Assembly: GCA_018970175.1 (NCBI GenBank)
Contig: JAGWWV010000004.1
Coordinates: 1 to 64,000, forward strand
DNA from: Acidobacteriota bacterium
GTDB taxonomy: Bacteria > Actinomycetota > Acidimicrobiia > Acidimicrobiales > Ilumatobacteraceae
Length of the DNA stretch: 64,000 nt
Reading direction: 5' to 3'
Shown here: one piece after another, positions 8,814 through 18,189 of the stretch
How positions within the stretch are numbered: position 1 is the first letter of the stretch
How the letters are laid out: each line of letters opens with the position of its first letter
The notes under the pieces: model-generated
What the model saw: only the letters and a program-made list of their open reading frames with translations
The model's database searches: none
What the model was told of the DNA's origin: nothing
Position numbers and translations under genes: made by a program

Positions 8814-10400
8814 TTACTTCACGTCCGCGACCATGATCGGCGGGGTGTGAAGGTGGGTGATCGTGGGGTTGCGACCGACGACGTCGCTCGCGATCTCGAG
8901 CGCGTCGTTCAGCGTGGAGGCCGGAGTGAAACCGAGTCGGCGGACGGTCGGTGCATCGCCACCGACGATGATGACGCGACCGCAGTGCTGGAGTCCGTGG
9001 CTGCCCCAGTACCACATGTAGAACGGGTGCACGCCGTGGTAGGCGTAGCTGGTGCGGTACAGATGGCGGTACCAGTCGTCTTCTGCGAACTGCTTTTCGA
9101 AGCGCGCTTCGAGTTCGCTCGGAACCGTGGTCTCGGTGAGTACTTGTTCGAAGAAGTCGATGTAGCTCGGGTGATGGACCGGGTGGAACTCGTTCGGCGT
9201 GGGGTGGGTCATGATGACGACGCCACCCTCGCGCACCAGCGGCTTGCCGCGGTAGAGATTGAAGAAGTAACCGAGACCCGTGCACATGACGAGGATCGGG
9301 TTCATGATCGAGTTGACGTTGTAGGGGCAGATGAACGGGATGCCCATCGTCAAAATGTCGGTCTGGCCCTGCACCTCGACGAGCTGTTGCTTCCAGACGT
9401 TCTCGGTCGTCACCTTGTGGACCGCCTCGACCTCGCCGCACTGGATGCTCGTCATGTTGTGCGGCGCTTCGATCCCGTGGAAGATGTTGCGCGCCATGCG
9501 CGACGGCGTGCGGTTGAGTCCGGCCTGCGCGGCGATGAACTTGGCGCGATCGCGGCCGTTCCATTCCCACTCGCGCTTGGCAAGGAAGTCGAAGGGCTTC
9601 GGGAACGTGTCGTTGTTGACGGTCGTTTCGATCTGGAAGATCTTCGGACCGTGCTTGCGCATCACCTCACCCATGCGCCAGTTGCTCTTGTGCAACTCGC
9701 TTTTGTGGGCATCCATGAACGACCGGCTGTTCTGCATGGTGTGGGTGTTGTGGTGGTGACGTAGCGAGCGGTACGACGCGAGTCCCGTCGCGGTGCTCTT
9801 CCAGCCTCCGTCCATCGCGACCAGGTTGATGTTGACGTACACCAACAGGTCGCTTTCGGCTGCGCGCTTGTTGATTTCCACCTCTTCGCCGTGGGGTGTC
9901 TCGCCCAGCAGCACGAGATTGTCGGGATCTTCCGCATCGTGCTGGTACAGCATTCCGCGCGGCGCGAATGCGTCGTAGATGCGATCGCCCAATTGATGGC
10001 GAAGTTCGTCTTCGGTCATCCGGCGGTGCAGGGCGAGGGCTGCGATGATGTGAACGTCGTCGACGCCGGCCTCGGCCGCCATGTCGAGAACGGCCTCGAT
10101 GATGCGTTGGCGGATGTCGGGGCGCGTCATCTTGGGTAGCGGCAGACTGATGTCGTCGAATGCGATGCTCAACTTCATGCCGGGGAACAGAAGCGTCGGC
10201 AGGGGGTCCATGTCGATCGGGTTCAGCAGCGAATGTCGGATCGCACCGTCGATGTCATCGATCACCCTGTGCGGCTCGGGTGCGTAGATGACGCGGGACC
10301 TGTCGGCGGGCAGCTTTTCGAGTGTGAAGTTCTCGCCCCGCCAGAAGAGAATCGGGGGAGTCGAGCGGTCGACTTCGAGGACGAAACCTGGGCGTGGCAT
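8814..10400 (-). CDS. Lactate racemase LarA-like / DUF2088 domain protein
   Basis: FPGMKLSIAFDDISLPLPKM, ALHRRMTEDELRHQLG and GGWKSTATGLASYRSLRHHHN resemble the LarA N-terminal domain; start at MPRPGFVLEVDRS, overlapping the upstream gene's end. Confidence 0.75.
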   Translation of the reverse strand: MPRPGFVLEVDRSTPPILFWRGENFTLEKLPADRSRVIYAPEPHRVIDDIDGAIRHSLLNPIDMDPLPTLLFPGMKLSIAFDDISLPLPKMTRPDIRQRIIEAVLDMAAEAGVDDVHIIAALALHRRMTEDELRHQLGDRIYDAFAPRGMLYQHDAEDPDNLVLLGETPHGEEVEINKRAAESDLLVYVNINLVAMDGGWKSTATGLASYRSLRHHHNTHTMQNSRSFMDAHKSELHKSNWRMGEVMRKHGPKIFQIETTVNNDTFPKPFDFLAKREWEWNGRDRAKFIAAQAGLNRTPSRMARNIFHGIEAPHNMTSIQCGEVEAVHKVTTENVWKQQLVEVQGQTDILTMGIPFICPYNVNSIMNPILVMCTGLGYFFNLYRGKPLVREGGVVIMTHPTPNEFHPVHHPSYIDFFEQVLTETTVPSELEARFEKQFAEDDWYRHLYRTSYAYHGVHPFYMWYWGSHGLQHCGRVIIVGGDAPTVRRLGFTPASTLNDALEIASDVVGRNPTITHLHTPPIMVADVK

Positions 10401-11623
10401 CAGTGCTGCCCCTCTTTCTTCAATCTGACGTCTTTTTTCGATCGTTCGCCGCGCAGGTCGAAAGCGACCTTGATGGCTCCTCGTGGTCCCGCCTCGGCGG
10501 CGTGACGCAGTGCATGCGCATAGTCGGCGAGCGGATAGGTGGCGGACAACAGTCTCTCTGAGCGGACGATGGCGGAAAGTTCGATCGCCAAGTCGAAGGT
10601 TCGCCGACGCGAGCCGTCGGGAAGAGTCTCGGTTCCGTAGGTGTACGAGCCCTTCAGTTCCGTCTCGCGGTGCCACAGACCCGTCAGGTCGACGTCGACC
10701 CGGGCGGGCATGCCCATCAACACGACGCGGCCGCGCGGACGAGTGATGCGGATCGAGGTGGCGATGCTGTCGCTGTTGCCGACCGCGTCGATGGTGGCGT
10801 GCGCCCCCGACGACAGGTAGTCGCCGACGATGTGGCATCCCACGACGTGACGCACGGTGCGGGCGAGTTCGCTCGACTTCACGACGGTGGTGGCGCCGAG
10901 CTCGCGCGCGGCGCGCATTTGGGCGGGGTAGCGCGCACCGACCACGACGTGTGCATGTGGTGCAAACGCGCGCAGACCCGCGATTGCGGCAAGCCCCATC
11001 GTGCCCGCACCCTGTACCGCGATGACCGCTGAAGCGACACCACGCACCGATTCGATGGCCTGCAGAGCGGAGTGGATGCCTCCGGCGAGCGGTTCGATGA
11101 GAACCGCGCGTTCGTCGCTCATGTCGTCCGGAATTCGGTGAATCTGTGACTCGTGGGCGACAAGTTCCGTTGCCCAACCTCCACCGGTCGAGTTGCAGAA
11201 ACCGATTTGGATGCCCGGCTCGAGCGGGGGGAGAGCGAGATGGGCGTAGTCATCGCCGTCGCCCGGAGCAGCACCGTCGAACGGAAGGGCATGGCCACGT
11301 GCCGCGTGACCGAGCACTGGTTCGATGACGACGCGTTCGCCCGACTCGAGCTCTCCGACAACCTCGTGGCCAGGAACGAAGGGGAAGCTGACCCAGTTCT
11401 CGAAGTACGTCGATGCGTGTCCCTCGACCGTTGCGAGGTCGCTTCCGCAGATTCCGGTGAGGCGCGGATACACGCGGAGCCATCCGGTGCCCGGTAGTTC
11501 CGGGGCATCGTCGTCGCCCAGAGTGAGCGGGCCGATTTTCGCCGCCGAGCCGGTGTCGATGCCCGACACGAGTCGCGCGAGCATGAAGCGCCCCGTGTTG
11601 CGGTCGATGCGCAACGCCCTCAT
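10400..11623 (-). CDS. Zinc-type alcohol dehydrogenase / threonine dehydrogenase-like (MDR family)
   Basis: GICGSDLATVEGH, PFVPGHEVVGE, GAGTMGLAAIAGLRA Rossmann segment. Confidence 0.88.
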   Translation of the reverse strand: MRALRIDRNTGRFMLARLVSGIDTGSAAKIGPLTLGDDDAPELPGTGWLRVYPRLTGICGSDLATVEGHASTYFENWVSFPFVPGHEVVGELESGERVVIEPVLGHAARGHALPFDGAAPGDGDDYAHLALPPLEPGIQIGFCNSTGGGWATELVAHESQIHRIPDDMSDERAVLIEPLAGGIHSALQAIESVRGVASAVIAVQGAGTMGLAAIAGLRAFAPHAHVVVGARYPAQMRAARELGATTVVKSSELARTVRHVVGCHIVGDYLSSGAHATIDAVGNSDSIATSIRITRPRGRVVLMGMPARVDVDLTGLWHRETELKGSYTYGTETLPDGSRRRTFDLAIELSAIVRSERLLSATYPLADYAHALRHAAEAGPRGAIKVAFDLRGERSKKDVRLKKEGQH

Positions 11624-13956
11624 CGCTGTCTCTCGTTCATCATCGGCGCGAGGGGCAGCAGTTTCTTCGGTGCGCCGGCCGCTTTTTCCCACTCTTCGAC
11701 CAGCCAACCGCGCTTGCGTGCGATTGCTGCGAGTCGTGTTTCGGGGTTGACGGCGACGGGGTGACCCACGGCCTCGAGAAGCGGAAGGTCGGAGGTGGAG
11801 TCGGCATAGGCAACGCACTCTTCGAGCGAAAAACCGTTGGCGTCGCAGTAGTCGGACAGCACCTGCGCGCGCGTTTCACCCGTCGGCGGCACCTTGCTCA
11901 ACTGTCCGCTGTACGTACCGTCCGGGCGGATCGACATCTCTGCGGCGACGATTTCGTCGAACAGCGGGCGAAGCGACTCGACGTTGAAAGACAGTGCGCC
12001 GGTGATGAGAATCGTCTTGTGGCCGAGCGCGCGGTGTTCGCGCACGCGGCGGATGGCCGCGGGGAACGACTTGGCGACGATGATGTGGGTCATCATCTCG
12101 ATGGCATCACGTTCGATCTGTTCGACCGGAGCATTTTCATAGCGACGGTAGAAGTACCGCAGGAAGTCGCCGCGGTCCTTGCGGTCCATGCTGAGAAGCG
12201 ACGGAGCCTCGCGAAGGGTGCGCAGGACGTAGCGCATGCGTTCGGGGCCGTTCAGGTGACGAGTGGCCAACCACGAATAGCTTTCGACGACGTTCGACGC
12301 GATGAGCGTGTTCTCCAGGTCGAAAGCCGCAACCTGGCGGGCGGGGGAGAGCACGTTTGCGCGCAGTCGGGCGCTGCGGTCGGTCTTTGTTTTCCCCGGC
12401 GTCATCTTCACGCGGGCGTGTTCGACAACCGACGGTAGGTGGATGTTCTGGACGTAGTGATCCCAGGAAACGGCGCGCGGGTCGAAACAGAACGCGGACT
12501 GGTCGGCGGCGTCGAGTTCGTCCCACAGTCCGAGCAGGTTGTCGACCGAGTAGATCGCCTCGCACTCGGTGTAGAGACCGTAGAGCTCGACGTATTCGAG
12601 GGCACGTTCGATCTCGATTCGGCGTTCTTCGAGCTTTGCGCTCCATGTTGCCTGGGTTCCGCGCAGTGGCAGCGACTGCAGCAGGCGTTCGCCGCGCGTC
12701 ACCAGCGTTTGGGCACGGTTGAGCTGTTTCTGCACCCGGCCACGACCGGGGAAGTTCCAGTCGGGAACCACGATGGGCTGACCTTCGGCATCGTGCACGG
12801 GATGCGCGGTGAACCAGTCACGTACGTTGTCGACGAGTTGGCTGTAACGAAGGGGGTTCGTGCTGCCCGAAGCGACCTGCGTGATGAACGGTGCGCTCGG
12901 TCCCTTCGCGGCAACGGCAATGATCGCGGCAACGACGATGTCGACGGGGATGACGTCGATCGTTCCCTCGGGAACGCCGGGAAACTCGCGCAACAGTCCG
13001 CGCGCATAGGAGATGATGACGGGCTCGGCCATGCGAAATCCACGAATCCAACCCGGCCGCGGTTCGGCGAGGGCCGACTCGATGATCGACGGGCGAACGA
13101 TGTTGACCGGGAGGTCGCCCTTCGTTTCGAACACGGCCTGTTCGGCGAGCGCCTTGGTGAATGCGTACGCGTCGGGCCACCCGACGCTGGCGGCTCGGGA
13201 ACGGCCGGCCTGCACGAGTTCGTTCTGCACCCACCGGTCGCGCAACTGTTCGGTCTTTGCCGCAAGAGCGGGGGCGCCGGCGGCGCCGAGTTCGCGGCGG
13301 GCATCCGCACGGAATCGTTCGAGGGCGTGCGGTGTGCGACTTGCGGCTTCGATGTCGCCACGCAGGCGCCGTGCCGAATCGACTTCCGCGCGCCAGTCGA
13401 GACCGATGTCGAACGGGCCCTCGGATACAAGCAGTTCCGGCGCGTGGCCGCGTCGGTTGCCCGCCACGTAGCAAGTGCTGACAGCAACGAGGTGCGGCTT
13501 CGTCGATGACCCGGCGTGGAGTTCGTTGAGTACGGCTGCCAGGCGAACGGGTCCGAGCAGGTTGACCTCGACGGCGGAATCGAGGGGGGAGTCGAAGGCG
13601 ACGGCTGCGGCAGAGTGAATGACGATGTCGCACGTCGCGAGTTGTGCGCGACCCGCATCGGAGAGTCCGAGACCATCGACGGAGATGTCGCCGTCGATTG
13701 CGTGGACGCGCCGCGCACACATCGCGTCGAATTCCTCTGCGGTGCCGACGAGTTCCTCGCGCAAGCGATCGAAGGCGTCGTTGTTCAGGATCTCGCGCTT
13801 CACGCGGCCCGCGGCGCCGCGTCGGCCGCCGCGCACGATGAGAAACAGTTCGCATTCGGGTGCACTGCGCAGGAGGCGTTCCACGAGCGCGGTGCCGACG
13901 AAACCCGTCGACCCCGTGATGGCAATGCGCCGCCCCGCCAATGACTCCGCAATCAT
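11620..13956 (-). CDS. Fusion protein: N-terminal SDR/fatty acyl-CoA reductase-like (NAD_binding_4) plus C-terminal HAD-IB family hydrolase
   Basis: N-term GRRIAITGSTGFVGTALVERLLRS and YAFTKALAEQ; C-term FDLENTLIASNVVESY...TILITGA...YADSTSDLPLLEAVG. Confidence 0.88.
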   Translation of the reverse strand: MIAESLAGRRIAITGSTGFVGTALVERLLRSAPECELFLIVRGGRRGAAGRVKREILNNDAFDRLREELVGTAEEFDAMCARRVHAIDGDISVDGLGLSDAGRAQLATCDIVIHSAAAVAFDSPLDSAVEVNLLGPVRLAAVLNELHAGSSTKPHLVAVSTCYVAGNRRGHAPELLVSEGPFDIGLDWRAEVDSARRLRGDIEAASRTPHALERFRADARRELGAAGAPALAAKTEQLRDRWVQNELVQAGRSRAASVGWPDAYAFTKALAEQAVFETKGDLPVNIVRPSIIESALAEPRPGWIRGFRMAEPVIISYARGLLREFPGVPEGTIDVIPVDIVVAAIIAVAAKGPSAPFITQVASGSTNPLRYSQLVDNVRDWFTAHPVHDAEGQPIVVPDWNFPGRGRVQKQLNRAQTLVTRGERLLQSLPLRGTQATWSAKLEERRIEIERALEYVELYGLYTECEAIYSVDNLLGLWDELDAADQSAFCFDPRAVSWDHYVQNIHLPSVVEHARVKMTPGKTKTDRSARLRANVLSPARQVAAFDLENTLIASNVVESYSWLATRHLNGPERMRYVLRTLREAPSLLSMDRKDRGDFLRYFYRRYENAPVEQIERDAIEMMTHIIVAKSFPAAIRRVREHRALGHKTILITGALSFNVESLRPLFDEIVAAEMSIRPDGTYSGQLSKVPPTGETRAQVLSDYCDANGFSLEECVAYADSTSDLPLLEAVGHPVAVNPETRLAAIARKRGWLVEEWEKAAGAPKKLLPLAPMMNERQR

Positions 13957-13977
13957 CGAGATAGTTCTAGCAGATCT

Positions 13978-13995
13978 CTCTACCAATTGGTAGAG
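13978..13995. promoter_or_regulatory. Perfect 18-bp palindrome CTCTACCAATTGGTAGAG; probable TetR operator between divergent genes
   Basis: Exact self-complementarity; lies between the start codons of the 13956 (-) and 14017 (+) genes. Confidence 0.75.
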
Positions 13996-14016
13996 GAACT
14001 TTGGTACCCTCCCGGC

Positions 14017-14607
14017 ATGTCCCGAAAACCCACCCGGGAGCGGATTTTGGAAGAGGCGCTGGACCGATTCGGCTCGGCCGGCATCGATGCCACCAGCCTC
14101 GATGACATTGCCCGCGGGGTCGGGGTGGCCAAGCAGACCTTGCTCTATTGGTTTGCTTCGAAGGAAGAACTGGTGGTCGCGGTGCTGCAACGCGTGGCCG
14201 ACGAACTCACCCTCGAGGTTGGCGCCGCCGTGCGCGGGGCGCCGCACGGCTTTGCGCGTGTCGAAGCCGCAGTCACGGCGGTGTTCCGTCCGGCGGTGCG
14301 CCGGCCCGCATTGCTCGGCCTCGTGCGCGAGCTCAACCGCTTGAGCCCCGACCTGGCCGACGCGGTGGTGTTGCGAATGAAGCCGCTCGTCGAACTTGCG
14401 GTCGCCTACATCGAAGGCGAGATGGATGCCGGTCGCCTGCGTCGAGCTGATGCGCGGCTCGTCATGGCCTTCGCGTACTCGACTGTCGTGGGTGTTGCCA
14501 CCGAACCCGTTGCCCTGCGCGCGGTTGGATGGGAGCCGAGCGTTGCGTCGTTGCGGCGACTGCGCGCCGAGCTACTTGCGTTCTTGCGCGCCGCGCTTGC
14601 TCCGTGA
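14017..14607 (+). CDS. TetR/AcrR family transcriptional regulator
   Basis: RERILEEALDRFGSAGIDATSLDDIARGVGVAKQTLLYWFASKEELV HTH. Confidence 0.92.
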   Translation: MSRKPTRERILEEALDRFGSAGIDATSLDDIARGVGVAKQTLLYWFASKEELVVAVLQRVADELTLEVGAAVRGAPHGFARVEAAVTAVFRPAVRRPALLGLVRELNRLSPDLADAVVLRMKPLVELAVAYIEGEMDAGRLRRADARLVMAFAYSTVVGVATEPVALRAVGWEPSVASLRRLRAELLAFLRAALAP

Positions 14608-15618
14608 CCGACGGTCGAGCGCGAGTTCGACGAGCCGGTCGATGAGTCGGTCGTAAGGGAGCCCGGTCGCCTCCCACATCTTCGGGTACATCGAGATCGG
14701 CGTGAAGCCGGGGATGGTGTTCACCTCGTTGCACAGAAATCCGCGACCCTTTTCCTCGTAGAAGAAGTCGACACGCGCCATGCCCTCGCAGCGCAGTTCG
14801 GTGTAGACGCGGGCCGCGAGTTCGCGCACGATGCGGGTTTTGTCGGCGTCGAGAACCGCGGGAATGGTCAACTGCGCGGTGGAGTTCACGTACTTGTCGT
14901 CGTAGTCGTAGAACTCGGCACCCGCGACGATTTCGCCGGGTAGGGAGACCTCGGGTGTCACGTTGCCCAGCACGGCGACCTCGATCTCGCGGCCCGTGAT
15001 TGCTTCCTCGCAGAGCACCCATTCGTCGAACACGAACGCATGATGAATCGCCGCGAGCGCTTCGTCGCGGGTCTTTGCCTTCCGCACTCCGACGGATGAT
15101 CCCATGTTGGCGGGTTTCACGAACATCGGCAGGCCGACCGAGGCGATGATTTCGTCGATGTCGGCCGCAGCGAAGTGCGGTTCCTGGACGACCCGAAAGT
15201 GTGGCTGGGGCAAACCTGCCGCGGCGACGATCTGTTTCGCCATCGCCTTGTCCATGCACAGTGCGCTCGACAAGACGCCCGCGCCGACATACGGCACATT
15301 GGCAACCTCGAGCATTCCCTGGACGGTTCCGTCTTCGCCGAGCGGTCCGTGGAGAAGAGGCATGACCACGGTGTGTGCGCGTGGAATGTCGGACAACGTG
15401 ACCACGTCGCCCGATGGAGAAAGCCGACCCGATGACGTTGCCGCAGGTGAACAAACGGCACGGTGCCACACGCCGTCGCGGTCGATCCCGATGGCCACGA
15501 TGTCGTACTTCGCGGGGTTGGCCGCGGCGATGACATGTGCGGCGGTGACACAACTGACGTCGTGTTCGGCGGATTCTCCGCCGAACAGCACGACGAGGTT
15601 CAGTCGTGAACTGCTCAT
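14572..15618 (-). CDS. ddl: D-alanine--D-alanine ligase
   Basis: VVLFGGESAEHDVSCVTA, VKPANMGSSVGVRKA, CNEVNTIPGFTPISMYPKMWEATG. Confidence 0.95.
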   Translation of the reverse strand: MSSSRLNLVVLFGGESAEHDVSCVTAAHVIAAANPAKYDIVAIGIDRDGVWHRAVCSPAATSSGRLSPSGDVVTLSDIPRAHTVVMPLLHGPLGEDGTVQGMLEVANVPYVGAGVLSSALCMDKAMAKQIVAAAGLPQPHFRVVQEPHFAAADIDEIIASVGLPMFVKPANMGSSVGVRKAKTRDEALAAIHHAFVFDEWVLCEEAITGREIEVAVLGNVTPEVSLPGEIVAGAEFYDYDDKYVNSTAQLTIPAVLDADKTRIVRELAARVYTELRCEGMARVDFFYEEKGRGFLCNEVNTIPGFTPISMYPKMWEATGLPYDRLIDRLVELALDRRSRSKRGAQERK

Positions 15619-15657
15619 GGCCCCGACGGTACTAGCCGTCGGCGGTAGCGTCACGGT

Positions 15658-16977
15658 ATGCGGATTCCCGTCGGCGAGGCTGCGCGTGCAGTGGGCGGCA
15701 GAGTCGTGGGGAACGCCACCGACGTGTGTGATGCGGTGTCGTACGACTCACGTGCCCTCGCGGTCGGCAACTTGTTCGTCGCAATCGTCGCCGCCCGCGA
15801 CGGACACGACTTTGTCGACGACGCGGTGTGCGCTGGGTCCGGCGCGGTGCTCGTCTCACGTGAGATTCCCGGGTGTCGGGTTCCGCAGATCGTCGTCGAC
15901 GACACGTCGGTGGCCCTGACCGCGCTCGGGCGTTGGGCTCGCGCACGTATCGACGCCCGGGTCGCCGGCCGTGTCATTGGCATCACCGGGTCGGTGGGCA
16001 AGACCACCACCAAGGATTTCGTTGCCGCAGCGCTGCGCGCCAGGTACGTCGTCGGGGCAAGCGAAAAGTCGCTGAACAACGACCAGGGAATGCCGGTGAC
16101 GTTGTTGAATGCGCCCGATGACGCCGAGGCGCTGGTTCTCGAGATGGGAATGCGCGGATTCGGTGAAATTGCCCGTCTCGCCGAGCTCGCTCGTCCCGAC
16201 ATCGGCATCGTGACGCGGGTCGGCGAGTCGCACAGCGAACGTGTGGGCGGCATCGAGGGGGTTGCACGTGCCAAGAGCGAATTGGTGGCATCGTTACCGG
16301 CCAACGGTGTCGCGATCCTGAATGCCGACGATCCACGCGTGCTCGCGATGCGCGGGCTGACCGACGGCAAGTGTCTCACCTTCGGCGCTGCGAACGATGC
16401 CGACATGCGCGTCGGCAATGTCGCGGCTCGAGGTGCCGACGGGACGTCGTTCTCCTACGACTCGCGTTGGGGTGGCGGAACGTGCACGCTCGGCGTGCCG
16501 GGGGCGCACATGGTCTCGAACGCGGCGGCGGCGCTCCTTGCTGCTGCAGTGTGCGGAGTCGACCTTGCCGCTGCCGCCGATGCACTGGCCCGCACCGAGT
16601 TGTCACCGATGCGCATGGCGGTGCACCGCGTCGGTGCGCTGACGGTCGTCGATGACACCTACAACGCAAGCCCCACATCCACGATGGCAGCACTCGAGAC
16701 CCTCGCCGGGATTCCCGCCTCGCGGCGCATTGCGATTCTCGGCACGATGGCCGAGATCGACGAACCCGAGCGTCGTCACCGCGACGTCGCGTTGCGTGCG
16801 CAGGATCTGGGCATCGACGTGGTTGCGTTTGCGACCGACCTCTACGGGACTCGTCGGGTCGATTCGTACGACGAGGCGCTTGCCGTGGTCAGGGCACTTC
16901 CCGAAGATGGTGCGGTCTTGCTGAAGGGGTCACGCGTCGTCGGGCTCGACCACGTAGTGCGACTGATCAGGGGCTGA
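15658..16977 (+). CDS. murF: UDP-N-acetylmuramoyl-tripeptide--D-alanyl-D-alanine ligase
   Basis: ITGSVGKTTTKDFVAAAL, VVDDTYNASPTSTMAAL, LKGSRVVGLDHVV. Confidence 0.95.
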   Translation: MRIPVGEAARAVGGRVVGNATDVCDAVSYDSRALAVGNLFVAIVAARDGHDFVDDAVCAGSGAVLVSREIPGCRVPQIVVDDTSVALTALGRWARARIDARVAGRVIGITGSVGKTTTKDFVAAALRARYVVGASEKSLNNDQGMPVTLLNAPDDAEALVLEMGMRGFGEIARLAELARPDIGIVTRVGESHSERVGGIEGVARAKSELVASLPANGVAILNADDPRVLAMRGLTDGKCLTFGAANDADMRVGNVAARGADGTSFSYDSRWGGGTCTLGVPGAHMVSNAAAALLAAAVCGVDLAAAADALARTELSPMRMAVHRVGALTVVDDTYNASPTSTMAALETLAGIPASRRIAILGTMAEIDEPERRHRDVALRAQDLGIDVVAFATDLYGTRRVDSYDEALAVVRALPEDGAVLLKGSRVVGLDHVVRLIRG

Positions 16978-18189
16978 GCCCTCGAGCAACTTCACGTTGC
17001 ACCACCACGCAAGGAACAACGCCCACAACGCGCCACCGACGAGAACCCACCGGGCGCCGACCGCATCGATCACGGGTCCGAACAAGAGGTTGCCGATCGG
17101 AACCGTTCCACCAAAGGCCATGAACCACAGCGACATGACGCGACCCCGTTCGTTTGGCGCGAGGCGCGACTGCAGCACGGTCATCATCGCGGTGGTTGTG
17201 CCGAAGTAAGCGATGCCGAGTGGAAAGGCGACGACGAAGGCGAGGAGGGGTGTGTTGGCGATTCCGAACAATGCGAGGAACAGTGCGAAGGACGCAAAAC
17301 CGCCGCGGATGATGAGCCGCTTGTCGACCGACACGAGGATGGTGCCGATGGCCAGGCCGCCGAGCGCGGCGCCGAGTCCCCACGTCGCGTACAGCCAGCG
17401 GTAGGTGGACCCGGTCTCGTCGATACCGAAGTTCAACCGTGCGACAGCCGGAAAGAGACCGACATAGGGGAGAGAGAGGAACGAAAAAGTTGCGAGTGAG
17501 AGGAGCAGTCGGCCGATGACGCGGCGTTCGCGGGCGATCCGGAGGCCGGTGGTCAGCTGGCGCCACCCCTCGTCCGAACCCACGGGCGCAAGGTGCGGAA
17601 TGGTCACGCGCAGGAGCGCGAAGATGACGAACAGGTACGTGAGTGAATTGATGAAGAACACCTGCGACGTGCCGACACCCCAGTTGGCGAGCAGCGCGAC
17701 GATGATGGGTCCGATCACCCGTGAGCCGTTGATCACCGTCGAGTTGAGGGAGATCGCACCGGGCAGGTCCTCGGGCGGAACGAGGCTGGGAAGCGAGGCC
17801 GACCACGCGGGGGCGTTCAGTGCGTTGCCGATTCCCACCCCCAACTGGGCGAGGAAGATGAGGGCGATGTGCGAATCGTTCGCCGTCAGCGGGAACAACA
17901 GGAATGCAAACGACATCTGGACGAGTTGGGTGCAGATCAACCATTTGCGTCGGTCGAACCGATCGGCGATGACGCCGGCAGGAATCGAGAGAACGAGCAG
18001 CGGTCCAAGCTGGGCGAAGATGAAAATGCCGACGAGCGATGCCCGGCCCGTGCGGTTGTAGATGTACGCCGGCAGGACGACGTTCTGCATCCACGTGCCG
18101 ATGTTCGACATGAACGAGCCGACGAACATCAGTCGGAACGCGCGTGACTGAAGCGCGGCACGCACGGTGCCGCGCCGAACCTCGGACAT
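16930..18189 (-). CDS. MFS transporter (MFS_3/EntS-like)
   Basis: Multiple TM segments; IPAGVIADRFDRRKWLI, LAPNERGRVMSLW; start [19 protein letters not shown]. Confidence 0.88.
   Translation of the reverse strand: MSEVRRGTVRAALQSRAFRLMFVGSFMSNIGTWMQNVVLPAYIYNRTGRASLVGIFIFAQLGPLLVLSIPAGVIADRFDRRKWLICTQLVQMSFAFLLFPLTANDSHIALIFLAQLGVGIGNALNAPAWSASLPSLVPPEDLPGAISLNSTVINGSRVIGPIIVALLANWGVGTSQVFFINSLTYLFVIFALLRVTIPHLAPVGSDEGWRQLTTGLRIARERRVIGRLLLSLATFSFLSLPYVGLFPAVARLNFGIDETGSTYRWLYATWGLGAALGGLAIGTILVSVDKRLIIRGGFASFALFLALFGIANTPLLAFVVAFPLGIAYFGTTTAMMTVLQSRLAPNERGRVMSLWFMAFGGTVPIGNLLFGPVIDAVGARWVLVGGALWALFLAWWCNVKLLEGSAPDQSHYVVEPDDA

Noticed and set aside
13156-13509. Long plus-strand ORFs (e.g. 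12439-13509) opposite the reductase-HAD fusion
   Set aside because: Shadow ORFs; the minus-strand frame encodes clear SDR and HAD motifs.
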